NCBI RefSeq assembly: GCF_014648815.1
Contig: NZ_BMRV01000005.1
Coordinates: 198,758-262,757 of the forward strand
Direction: 5' to 3'
DNA length: 64,000 nt
From: Streptomyces flaveolus
Lineage (GTDB): Bacteria > Actinomycetota > Actinomycetes > Streptomycetales > Streptomycetaceae
Shown one piece after another: positions 55,699 to 63,333 of this stretch (the first letter of the stretch is position 1; each line of letters begins with the position of its first letter). The position numbers and the translations under genes were made by a program. The notes under the pieces are model-generated. The model saw only the letters and a list, made by a program, of their open reading frames with translations. It had not been told where the DNA came from and made no database searches.

Positions 55699-56196
55699 AT
55701 GGGCATGAGCGTGACCATCTCGGCGGCGACCGAGCAGGATGCCGAGCAGATCTTCCGGCTGCAGTACCTCTGCTTCCAGAGCGAGGCGGCGCTGTACGGC
55801 AACTACCGCATCGACCCGCTCGTCCAGACCCTCGACTCCGTGCGCGAAGAGGTCGCCGGCGACTGCGTCTTCGTGGCGCGGCTCGGCGACGAGGTCGTCG
55901 GCTCGGTCCGCGGCCGGGTCACCGAGGACGGCGCCGCGTCCATCGGCAAGCTGTGCGTCCACCCCCGCCTCCAGGGCCACGGCATCGGTGCCCGCCTGCT
56001 GCGGGCCGCGGAGTCCGCCCTCGCCGAGGAGCGCGGCGCCACGCGCTTCCGTCTGCACACCGGTCACCGCAGCGAGAGCAACCTGCGCCTGTACCGGCGG
56101 GTCGGCTACGAGACGGTGGGGACGGCCGAGGGCGCGGACGGCGTCAGGATGATCGTTCTGGAGAAGCCGGCGGGGACGTACGCGACGACGGCGTGA
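55699..56196 (+). CDS. GNAT-family N-acetyltransferase
   Basis: The 165-residue protein has the GNAT acetyl-CoA motif in LCVHPRLQGHGIGARLLRAAE and a C-terminal NLRLYRRVGYETVGTAEG. ATG 55699 is chosen over GTG 55678 because GGGAGG lies nine bases before it. Substrate unknown. It is a single gene. Confidence 0.9.
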   Translation: MGMSVTISAATEQDAEQIFRLQYLCFQSEAALYGNYRIDPLVQTLDSVREEVAGDCVFVARLGDEVVGSVRGRVTEDGAASIGKLCVHPRLQGHGIGARLLRAAESALAEERGATRFRLHTGHRSESNLRLYRRVGYETVGTAEGADGVRMIVLEKPAGTYATTA

Positions 56197-56226
56197 GCCG
56201 CGGGCGAGCCCCGGCCGCCCGACGCC

Positions 56227-56655
56227 TCAGGCGGCGTCCCCGTGAGGGGCGCCCTTCCGCAGCCAGTACAGCGCGGACACCGGCAGGAGCACCGGAATGA
56301 AGACGTAGCCCATGCCGAAGTCGGACCACACGGTCGCGTCGGGGAACACCGACGGCTCGGCCATGGTCCACGTCCCCACGGCCAGCACGCCCACCAGCTC
56401 GGCGGCGCAGCAGATCCGCGCCGCCCTGCGGGCCGTCTCCCCGCCACGCACCAGGGTGTACGTGATGAAGCCGTAGACGACACCGGCGACGGCCGACAGC
56501 GTGTAGGCGAGCGGTGCCCGGTCGAAATCGGTGGCGATCTGGTACGCGGACCGCGACACCGCGCCGACGACCATCACCCCGTACAGCCACACCAGCAGGA
56601 TCCCGGGCCCGCCGATCAGCCGTGTGCGGGCCGGCTTCTCCTCGGTCGCCGTCAT
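56227..56655 (-). CDS. Small four-helix membrane protein
   Basis: The 142-residue protein has about four transmembrane helices (ILLVWLYGVMVVGAVS, PLAYTLSAVAGVVYGFITYT and two more). Function unknown. ATG 56655 follows GGGAGG. It begins one base after the stop of the other small membrane gene, so the two are one operon. Confidence 0.82.
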   Translation of the reverse strand: MTATEEKPARTRLIGGPGILLVWLYGVMVVGAVSRSAYQIATDFDRAPLAYTLSAVAGVVYGFITYTLVRGGETARRAARICCAAELVGVLAVGTWTMAEPSVFPDATVWSDFGMGYVFIPVLLPVSALYWLRKGAPHGDAA

Positions 56656-56656
56656 C

Positions 56657-57016
56657 TCAGCCTCCCCAGATGTCGTACAGCCGCACCTCGAGGACGGCGA
56701 GGACCACACCGCCGGCGGCGACCGTCACCGAGCCCCAGCGGGTGCGCTCGGCCAGCGACATGAACCCCGCCGCCGGGACGCAGGCGAAGGCGCCCAGCAG
56801 ATACGCCACGAAGATCACCGTGCCCTGCTCCGGCTTCTCGCCCCGCGCCAGCTGCACGATCCCGACCGCCAGCTGGATCAGCGCCAGCACCGAGACCGCG
56901 GCCATGCCGAGGAAATGCCAGTCCTTCGTCGGCTGGTCACGGTAGGCCGCCCAGCCGCACCAGGCGGCGAGCAGCAGCGCGGCGACTCCGGTCACCGGCG
57001 TCAGGACGTCAAGCAT
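56657..57016 (-). CDS. Small four-helix membrane protein
   Basis: The 119-residue protein has about four transmembrane helices and pairs with the following gene. ATG 57016 is the likely start; a TAATAG box at 57029-57034 could be its -10. It diverges from the HAD gene across a long perfect palindrome. I do not recognise its family. Confidence 0.8.
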   Translation of the reverse strand: MLDVLTPVTGVAALLLAAWCGWAAYRDQPTKDWHFLGMAAVSVLALIQLAVGIVQLARGEKPEQGTVIFVAYLLGAFACVPAAGFMSLAERTRWGSVTVAAGGVVLAVLEVRLYDIWGG

Positions 57017-57055
57017 GGCAGCGACCCTATTACGCCCCAAAAGGCCCGCCGCGCG

Positions 57056-57103
57056 CGGCCCCGCCCGTGAGGTGCCCGGCCGGGCACCTCACGGGCGGGG
57101 CCG
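57056..57103. repeat. 48-bp perfect palindrome between divergent genes
   Basis: Bases 57056-57079 and 57080-57103 are perfect inverted copies with no spacer, 24 bp per arm. It ends 13 bases before the HAD start. As RNA it would form a very stable hairpin next to the ribosome site; as DNA a cruciform or an operator. Confidence 0.9.
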
Positions 57104-57116
57104 TAGGGTCGAGGGC

Positions 57117-57767
57117 ATGACGATCCACGCCCAGGCCCTGCTGTTCGACAACGACGGAACCCTCGTCTCCTCCCTCGAGTCCGTGCGCCGCTGCTGGACG
57201 CGGTGGGCCGGCGAGTACGGGATCATGGCCGAGCGGTTCGCGCAGGTCGAGCTGCACGGACGGCCGGCCGCGGAGATAGCCGCCGACCTGCTGCCCGCCG
57301 ATGTCGTCCCGGAGGCCGTCGCGCGCATCGAGCACCTGGAGGTCGAGGACGTACCGAACGGCGGTGTGCACCTGCTGCCCGGCACACGGGTCTTCCTCGA
57401 CGCGCTGCCGGCCGACCGCTGGGCCGTCGTCACCTCCGCGACCAGGCGGCTCGCCGAGGCCCGGCTCGACGCCGTCGGCATCCTCCCCAAGACCCTCGTC
57501 GCCGCCGACGACATCACCCGCGGCAAGCCCCACCCCGAGCCCTACCTGCTCGGTGCCCGCGCGCTGGGCGTCGACCCGGCGGCCTGCGTCGTCTTCGAGG
57601 ACGCGCCCGCCGGACTGCAGGCCGGCCGGGCCGCCGGCATGACCACCGTGGCGTTGGCCACAACCCACCGGGCCGCCGAACTCGACGCCGACCTGGTGGT
57701 CGACGACCTCTCGGCCCTGTCCGTCCTGGTCACCGACGGCGGGATCGAGATCTCCGTCCGGCACTGA
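57117..57767 (+). CDS. HAD-family sugar-phosphate phosphatase
   Basis: The 216-residue protein has HAD motif I in LLFDNDGTLVSS, motif II in AVVTSATRRLAEA, the lysine in DDITRGKPHPEPY, and motif IV in VVFEDAPAGLQAG. It probably dephosphorylates a sugar phosphate, like YfbT or GS1-type enzymes. ATG 57117 follows GTCGAGGGC, directly after the large palindrome. The substrate is unknown. Confidence 0.9.
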   Translation: MTIHAQALLFDNDGTLVSSLESVRRCWTRWAGEYGIMAERFAQVELHGRPAAEIAADLLPADVVPEAVARIEHLEVEDVPNGGVHLLPGTRVFLDALPADRWAVVTSATRRLAEARLDAVGILPKTLVAADDITRGKPHPEPYLLGARALGVDPAACVVFEDAPAGLQAGRAAGMTTVALATTHRAAELDADLVVDDLSALSVLVTDGGIEISVRH

Positions 57768-57796
57768 GTCGCGCCCGTCGTGACCGGCCACCGTCC

Positions 57797-57823
57797 ACCG
57801 CTGTCCAGCATCCGGACAGCGGT
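57797..57823. terminator. Hairpin after the HAD gene
   Basis: ACCGCTGTCC (57797-57806) and GGACAGCGGT (57814-57823) form a perfect 10-bp stem with a 7-base loop, 30 bases after the HAD stop. It separates that gene from the met leader. Confidence 0.65.
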
Positions 57824-57860
57824 GTCCGCTGAGAACCACCGGTCTGCTTTACTGATCCGC

Positions 57861-57947
57861 ATGAGCACCACGAGCGACCGCACCCCTGCGACCGAGGCGA
57901 CGACGACGCCCGGTGCTCGTTGTATGTGCCGAATGTGCGCCTTCTAG
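57861..57947 (+). CDS. 28-codon leader peptide upstream of metNIQ with Cys/Met-rich C-terminus
   Basis: ATG 57861 opens a 28-residue frame ending GARCMCRMCAF before TAG. Three Cys codons and two Met codons occur in the last eight positions. A -10-like TTTACT/TACTGA is about ten bases before the ATG and no Shine-Dalgarno is seen, so the RNA may be leaderless. Cys-rich leaderless leader peptides act as attenuators in mycobacteria; here a stall when Cys or Met is scarce could expose metN. It is 243 bases ahead of metN in a GC-rich leader with possible alternative pairings. Translation is not proven. Confidence 0.6.
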   Translation: MSTTSDRTPATEATTTPGARCMCRMCAF

Positions 57948-58045
57948 AGGGCCCCTGCACCATCTGAGCCTCGCGCCCCGAAGCGAGTGCCGGCTCGTGT
58001 CCGCCGCCGCGCCCCGCGCACGCGACCGAGCCACGCCCCGCGCAC

Positions 58046-58120
58046 GTTCTCCCCGGTTCCACCGCCACCGCGCATCGCCACCGCGAGAACCGTGCCGCGT
58101 TCCGAAGGTCCCCCGAGAAC
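58046..58120 (+). promoter_or_regulatory. metN leader with two competing pairing partners
   Basis: GTTCTC (58046-58051) can pair with either of two copies of GAGAAC (58085-58090 and 58115-58120). Mutually exclusive stems of this kind are expected in an attenuator following the Cys/Met leader peptide. I could not fold it computationally. Confidence 0.35.
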
Positions 58121-58190
58121 CCCGAAGAACAACGCCCCCGTGCCCGGCGCCCACACCCGCGCCGCGCACTCGACAGTGACGGAAACCCAC

Positions 58191-59237
58191 GTGATCACCA
58201 CATCGGGCCTCACGAAGGTCTATCGGTCGCACCGCTCCCGCGGCCGCGAGGTCACCGCCCTGGACGGCGTCGACCTGCACGTCCGCGAGGGCGAGGTGTT
58301 CGGCGTCATCGGCCAGTCCGGCGCCGGCAAGTCCTCGCTCATCCGCTGCGTCAACCTCCTGGAGCGCCCCACCTCCGGCACGGTCACCGTCGCCGGTCAG
58401 GACCTCACCGCGCTGGCCGGCCGCGGCCCCCGCGCCGGCCGGGAGCTGCGGCAGGCGCGCAGCCGTATCGGCATGGTGTTCCAGCACTTCAACCTGCTGT
58501 CCACGCGGACCGTGCAGGACAACGTCGAACTGCCGCTGGAAATCCTCGGCAGGTCCGGGAAGGAACGTTCCCGCAAGGCGCTGGAACTGCTCGACCTGGT
58601 CGGCCTCGCCGACAAGGCCAAGTCCTACCCCGCCCAGCTCTCCGGCGGCCAGAAGCAGCGCGTCGGCATCGCCCGCGCCCTGGCCGGTGACCCCAAGGTG
58701 CTGCTGTCCGACGAGGCCACCAGCGCACTCGACCCGGAGACCACCCGCTCCATCCTCCAGCTGCTGCGCGACCTCAACCGCGAGCTCGGCCTGACCGTTC
58801 TGCTCATCACCCACGAGATGGACGTCGTCAAGAGCGTCTGCGACTCGGCAGCCCTCATGGACCGGGGCCGCATCGTCGAGTCCGGCACCGTCGGCGAGCT
58901 GCTGGCCACCCCCGGATCCGAGCTGGCCTCCGCACTCTTCCCGGTCGGCGGTGAGGCGTCGGGCGACGACCGCACCGTGCTCGACGTCACCTTCCACGGC
59001 GAGGCCGCCACCCAGCCCGTCATCTCCCAGCTGTCCCGCACCTACAACATCGACATATCGATCCTCGGCGCCGCCATCGACACCGTCGGCGGCCTCCAGA
59101 TCGGCCGGATGCGCATCGAACTCCCCGGCCGCTACGAGGACAACGTCGTGCCCGTCGGCTTCCTGCGCGAACAGGGCCTGCAGATCGACGTGGTGAACCA
59201 GGAACCGTCCCTGCTGGTGAAGGAAGGTGCCAAGTGA
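58191..59237 (+). CDS. metN: D-/L-methionine ABC transporter ATP-binding protein
   Basis: The 348-residue protein has Walker A (GQSGAGKSS), Q-loop (MVFQHFNLL), signature (LSGGQKQRVG), Walker B (VLLSDEATSALD), the H-loop, and a C-terminal NIL/ACT-like methionine-sensing domain (about residues 260-345), typical of MetN. It powers methionine import and is trans-inhibited by methionine through that domain. GTG 58191 is preferred over GTG 58176 by family length. Its stop overlaps the metI start. Confidence 0.94.
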   Translation: MITTSGLTKVYRSHRSRGREVTALDGVDLHVREGEVFGVIGQSGAGKSSLIRCVNLLERPTSGTVTVAGQDLTALAGRGPRAGRELRQARSRIGMVFQHFNLLSTRTVQDNVELPLEILGRSGKERSRKALELLDLVGLADKAKSYPAQLSGGQKQRVGIARALAGDPKVLLSDEATSALDPETTRSILQLLRDLNRELGLTVLLITHEMDVVKSVCDSAALMDRGRIVESGTVGELLATPGSELASALFPVGGEASGDDRTVLDVTFHGEAATQPVISQLSRTYNIDISILGAAIDTVGGLQIGRMRIELPGRYEDNVVPVGFLREQGLQIDVVNQEPSLLVKEGAK

Positions 59238-59971
59238 CCTGGTCCGAGATGCAGCCCCTGCTGGAGCAGGCCTCCTGGGAGACCCTGATCATGGTCGGCT
59301 GGTCCACCCTGATCGCCGTGGCCGCGGGCCTCCCGCTCGGCGTTCTCCTCGTCCTCACCGACAAGGGCGGCCTGCTGCAGAACATCGTGGTCAACAAGGT
59401 CATCGGCCAGATCGTGAACATCGGCCGCTCGATGCCGTTCATCATCCTCATGGTCGCGCTGATGAGCTTCACCCGCTGGATCACCGGCACGACCATCGGC
59501 AGCGAGGCCGCGATCGTGCCGCTCGCCATCGGCGGCATCCCCTTCTTCGCGCGGCTCGTCGAAACGGCCGTCCGCGAGGTCGACGGAGGGCTGGTCGAGG
59601 CCGTCCAGTCCATGGGCGGCAACACCTGGACCATCGTCCGCAAGGTCCTGGTCCCCGAGGCGCTCCCGTCGCTGATCGCCGGCACCACCACCACGATCAT
59701 CGCCCTCATCGGCTACTCGGCCATGGCCGGCACCGTCGGTGGCGGCGGTCTCGGCGACCTCGCCGTCCGCTACGGCTACCAGCGCTTCGAGCCCGCCTTC
59801 ATGTGGGTCACCGTCGCCCTCCTCGCCGTCGCCATCTCGCTCATCCAGTTCGCCGGCGACTACGCGGCCCGCACCCTGCACCGCCGCGGCGGACGCGGGG
59901 GCGGCGCGCCGAAACTGCGGCTGCTCAAGGCCAAGGAGCCCGCGGCGGCCGACGTCAGCAAGGTCGCGTAA
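59234..59971 (+). CDS. metI: Methionine ABC transporter permease
   Basis: The 245-residue protein has about five transmembrane helices and the BPD EAA loop (EAVQSMGGNTWTIVRKVLVP) that contacts the ATPase. It is MetI-type by position between metN and metQ. Its start GTG overlaps the metN stop. Residues after 215 are a charged cytoplasmic tail. Confidence 0.94.
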   Translation: MTWSEMQPLLEQASWETLIMVGWSTLIAVAAGLPLGVLLVLTDKGGLLQNIVVNKVIGQIVNIGRSMPFIILMVALMSFTRWITGTTIGSEAAIVPLAIGGIPFFARLVETAVREVDGGLVEAVQSMGGNTWTIVRKVLVPEALPSLIAGTTTTIIALIGYSAMAGTVGGGGLGDLAVRYGYQRFEPAFMWVTVALLAVAISLIQFAGDYAARTLHRRGGRGGGAPKLRLLKAKEPAAADVSKVA

Positions 59972-60047
59972 CCCGCCACGCGTTCCCCCCCCGGACTCCC
60001 CGTCGTACCCGAGACGGGGTCGCACCACCTCAGGAAAGGCACTTTTC

Positions 60048-60872
60048 GTGCGTAACACCGCCAAGATCACCACTGCCGTCCTCGCCGCCGGAGCCCTCAC
60101 CCTCGGGCTCTCCGCCTGCGGCTCGGACAAGGACGCCTCCGACACCTCCGGCCCGCTGGTCGTCGCCGCGACGCCCGTCCCGCACGCCGAGATCCTCACC
60201 TACGTCAAGGACAACCTGGCGAAGAAGGCGGGCCTCGACCTCGAGGTCAAGGAGTTCACCGACTACGTCACGCCGAACACGGCGACGGAGGACGGCTCGG
60301 TGGGCGCCAACTACTTCCAGACCGAGCCCTACCTCGCGGACTTCAACAAGAAGAACGGCACGCACCTGAAGTCCGTCGCCTCGGTGCACCTGGAGCCGCT
60401 CGGCCTCTACTCCAAGAAGGCCGACAAGGCGGACGACCTGAAGAGCGGCGCGACCATCGCCCTCCCCAACGACACGGTCACCGAGGCCCGCGCCCTGCAG
60501 CTGCTCGCCTCCCAGGGCCTGATCACGCTCAAGGACGGCGCGGGCAACTCGGCCACCACCGCCGACATCACCAAGAACCCGAAGAACCTGGAGTTCAAGG
60601 AGCTGGAGGCGGCCCAGACCCCGCGTTCCCTGAACGACGTCGACGCGGCGGTCATCAACGGCAACTACGCCCTGGAGGCCGACCTCAAGCCGGCCAAGGA
60701 CGCCCTCGTCCTGGAGTCCGCCAAGAACAACCCGAACGTCAACCTCCTCGTCGTCAAGGAGGGCCAGGAGGACGACCCGCGGGTCCAGAAGCTCGCGAAG
60801 CTCCTCACCTCCCCCGAGGTCAAGAAGTTCATCGAGGACCACTACGCCGGGTCCGTGCTCCCCTCCTTCTGA
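60048..60872 (+). CDS. metQ: Methionine-binding lipoprotein
   Basis: The 274-residue protein has a lipoprotein signal ending in LGLSACGS (lipidated Cys about 24) and an NlpA/MetQ domain with VAATPVPHAEILTYVK, NYFQTEPYLADFN and the C-terminal VVKEGQEDDPRV. It delivers methionine to MetNI. GTG 60048 follows AGGAAAGG. Possible terminator pairing (60896-60933) lies just downstream. Confidence 0.94.
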   Translation: MRNTAKITTAVLAAGALTLGLSACGSDKDASDTSGPLVVAATPVPHAEILTYVKDNLAKKAGLDLEVKEFTDYVTPNTATEDGSVGANYFQTEPYLADFNKKNGTHLKSVASVHLEPLGLYSKKADKADDLKSGATIALPNDTVTEARALQLLASQGLITLKDGAGNSATTADITKNPKNLEFKELEAAQTPRSLNDVDAAVINGNYALEADLKPAKDALVLESAKNNPNVNLLVVKEGQEDDPRVQKLAKLLTSPEVKKFIEDHYAGSVLPSF

Positions 60873-60895
60873 CACCGGGCGAGCCCCGCGCCGCG

Positions 60896-60933
60896 CACCG
60901 GGTTCCCTCCTTCCGCAGGAGTGGGACCCGGTG
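60896..60933. terminator. Terminator after metQ
   Basis: CACCGGGT-T-CCC and GGGACCCGGTG form a long stem with one bulge, and an inner CTCCT/AGGAG pair extends it. It lies 24 bases after the metQ stop. Confidence 0.7.
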
Positions 60934-61010
60934 GTGCGGCTGAGTGCTTTCATGCTGCATGCTGGGCAGTTCAGCAGGCCCTGACGGTCACACAGGTTAC
61001 GGAGCGGCGC

Positions 61011-61649
61011 ATGACGAGCACCTTCCCCAACATCTCCATCAGCACGGAGCGGTTGGTGCTGCGCCCCCTCGACGAGGACGACGTACCCGCCCTCGCGGCG
61101 ATGATGAACGACGAGCAGGTCGCCGCGTGGACCCACGTCCCGCAGCCCTTCACCGAACAGGGCGCCCGCACCTGGATCACCGAGTACGCCCCCGCCGAAC
61201 GCACCGCCGGCCGCGGACTCGACCTCGCCGTCACCGAGTTCCTCACCCAGCGGCTGGTCGGCATCGTCCAGCTCACCAAGACCAACTGGCACGTACGGTC
61301 CACCGAGCTGTCGTACATCATCGCCCCCTGGGCCCGCGGCGAGGGCTACGCCTCCGAAGCGGCGCTCGCCACCGCGCAGTGGCTCTTCGGCGACCAGAAG
61401 TTCGAGCGCATCGAGCTGCGCACCGCGGCCGACAACACCGCTTCCCAGCAGGTCGCCCAGAAGATCGGCTGCATCAGCGAGGGCGTCCTGCGCAACGCCT
61501 GCATAGCGCGCATGCGCACCGACGACGGCACCTGGACCGACGTACGCACCGACTTCATCGTGTGGAGCCTGCTGCCCGAGGACCTCGAGGGCGCGGCGGA
61601 GCAACTGGCCGACAGTGACGGTTTCACCACCTTCACCGACTGGAACTGA
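61011..61649 (+). CDS. RimJ/RimL-like GNAT acetyltransferase
   Basis: The 212-residue protein has the RimJ/RimL layout: ISTERLVLRPLDEDDVPAL at the N-terminus, the acetyl-CoA loop in IIAPWARGEGYASEAALATA, and NTASQQVAQKIGC with a conserved Asn. Such enzymes acetylate protein N-termini or small molecules. ATG 61011 has GGAG nine bases upstream. Direct repeats CATGCTG lie at about 60951-60964. Confidence 0.9.
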   Translation: MTSTFPNISISTERLVLRPLDEDDVPALAAMMNDEQVAAWTHVPQPFTEQGARTWITEYAPAERTAGRGLDLAVTEFLTQRLVGIVQLTKTNWHVRSTELSYIIAPWARGEGYASEAALATAQWLFGDQKFERIELRTAADNTASQQVAQKIGCISEGVLRNACIARMRTDDGTWTDVRTDFIVWSLLPEDLEGAAEQLADSDGFTTFTDWN

Positions 61650-61766
61650 CCTGGGGGACGGCGGCGCCACCACCACGCCCCGAGCCGCACCAGGTACCCT
61701 CACGGAGCCCGCCCACGAGCGGATTCCGCGACCACGACCTGCGAAGACCCCTGGAGACTGACGACG

Positions 61767-62987
61767 ATGGCCGACCGGGTCACGGTGATCGGCTGGGACG
61801 GTTCGCCGCTGACCGCCGCGGCACGCGCAGCCCTGGGCGCCGCCACGCTGGTGGCCGGCGCCGCACACCACCTCGCGCTCCCCGAAGTGCCGCCCGCCGC
61901 CGAACGCATCCGGCTCGGCAGCGTCGCCCTCGCCGCCCGCCGCATCGCCGCCCACCGGGGCACGGCGGTCGTCCTCGCCGACGGCGACCCCGGCTTCTTC
62001 GGCGTCGTCCGCACCCTGCGCGCGCCCGAGTTCGGCCTCGAGGTCGAGGTCGACCCCGCCGTCTCCTCCGTGGCCGCCGCCTTCGCCCGCGCCGGCATGC
62101 CCTGGGACGACGCCCATGTGGTGGTCGCCCACCCCCGTACGCTGCGCCGCGCCGTGAACGTATGCCGGGCCCACAGCAAGGTCGCGGTCCTCACCTCCCC
62201 GGGCGCCGGACCCGCCGAACTCGGCCTCCTGATGGAGGGCATCCACCGCACCTTCGTCATCTGCGAGGAACTCGGCACCGCCCGCGAGCAGGTCACCGTC
62301 GTCACCTCCGACAAGGCCGCCGACCACACCTGGCGCGACCCGAACGTCGTCATCGTCGTCGGCGGCGCCACCGGCCCGGGCACCCCGTCCGACGGGAGCG
62401 GCTGGATCGCCGGCCGGGACCCCGCCACCGGGCCGCGCGGCTGGTCGCTGCCCGCCGAGGCCTACGGCGGCGAACTCGGCGAGGGCGAGACCGAACTGCT
62501 GCGCACGGCCCAACTCGCCCGGCTCGGGCCGCGCCTCGGGGACCTCGTGTGGGACATCGGCTGCGGCAGCGGAGCCTTCGCCACCGAGGCCGCGCGCGGC
62601 GGCGCCGCCGTCATCGCCGTCGACCGCGACCGGGACGCCTGCGCCCGTACCGAGGCCACCGCACGGCACTTCGGCGTCCAGCTCCAGACCGTGCACGGCA
62701 CCGCCCCGCACGTCCTGGAGAACCTCCCCGAACCGGACGTCGTCCGCGTCGGCGGCGGGGGAGCGGCCGTCGTCTCCGCGGTCGCCGACCGCCGGCCGCA
62801 GCGCATCGTCGCCCACGCGGCGACCCGCGACGCCGCCGAACTCGTGGGCAGGGACCTGTCGGAGCACGGTTACCGCGTCGAGTGCGCCCTGCTGCAGTCC
62901 GTCGGACTCGACACCCGCGCCTGGACGGAGACGGAGCGGAGCGTCGCGTTCCTGCTCAGCGGGGTACTGCCCGACCGCGCCCCGTGA
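61767..62987 (+). CDS. cobL: Fused precorrin-6Y methyltransferase CbiE-CbiT (CobL)
   Basis: The 406-residue protein has an N-terminal CbiE tetrapyrrole methyltransferase domain (about 1-200, VVLADGDPGFFGVVRTL) and a C-terminal CbiT SAM-dependent domain (about 220-400, WDIGCGSGAFATEAARGGAA). The fused form, CobL, methylates C5 and C15 and decarboxylates precorrin-6Y in aerobic vitamin B12 synthesis. ATG 61767 opens the CbiE fold; its ribosome site is CTGGAGACTGACG. The following partial gene may also be cobalamin-related. Confidence 0.92.
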   Translation: MADRVTVIGWDGSPLTAAARAALGAATLVAGAAHHLALPEVPPAAERIRLGSVALAARRIAAHRGTAVVLADGDPGFFGVVRTLRAPEFGLEVEVDPAVSSVAAAFARAGMPWDDAHVVVAHPRTLRRAVNVCRAHSKVAVLTSPGAGPAELGLLMEGIHRTFVICEELGTAREQVTVVTSDKAADHTWRDPNVVIVVGGATGPGTPSDGSGWIAGRDPATGPRGWSLPAEAYGGELGEGETELLRTAQLARLGPRLGDLVWDIGCGSGAFATEAARGGAAVIAVDRDRDACARTEATARHFGVQLQTVHGTAPHVLENLPEPDVVRVGGGGAAVVSAVADRRPQRIVAHAATRDAAELVGRDLSEHGYRVECALLQSVGLDTRAWTETERSVAFLLSGVLPDRAP

Positions 62988-63333
62988 TCGGATCGTCGTA
63001 CCGCGCGGGGTAGGCTGGCGGATTGTTGTACCGCACTCGGACACCGGACGCTTCGTCGTCCAATGTCCTGAAAACCCGCCAGTTTTGGGCGGCGTGTGGT
63101 ACGGCAGAACCGGAGGACGCGCAACGTGGCGCAGTCCACAGCGGGCCGTCGCGGATCAAGCTGTCGTGACGGGGGAACGACCGCGACAATGCCACTCAAT
63201 GGCTTTGTCGTCTTTTCCGGCGGGTCGTTCGTGCCGCTGGGCACGCACGCTCGTTCTTCACTACGGGGCGGTCGGTGCGCCGTCCCGGGTGAGCTGGTCG
63301 TAGAAGCACTAACCGATGGGCGAGGGGTTACGC
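62988..63333. other. Gene-free gap, no riboswitch recognised
   Basis: This 346-bp gap before the last gene has no recognisable gene. I looked for a cobalamin riboswitch because of the flanking genes, but I do not see its conserved B12 box or the GGGAA-type core. A GCCACTCAATGGC element at about 63187 resembles the box only partially. Confidence 0.5.

Noticed and set aside
57948..58190. SAM riboswitch in the metN leader
   Set aside because: I could not find the conserved SAM-I, SAM-II or SAM-IV cores; the leader peptide is a better supported explanation.
62988..63333. Cobalamin riboswitch before the last gene
   Set aside because: The conserved B12 box and core junction sequences are missing; a GCCACTCAATGGC element is only a partial resemblance.
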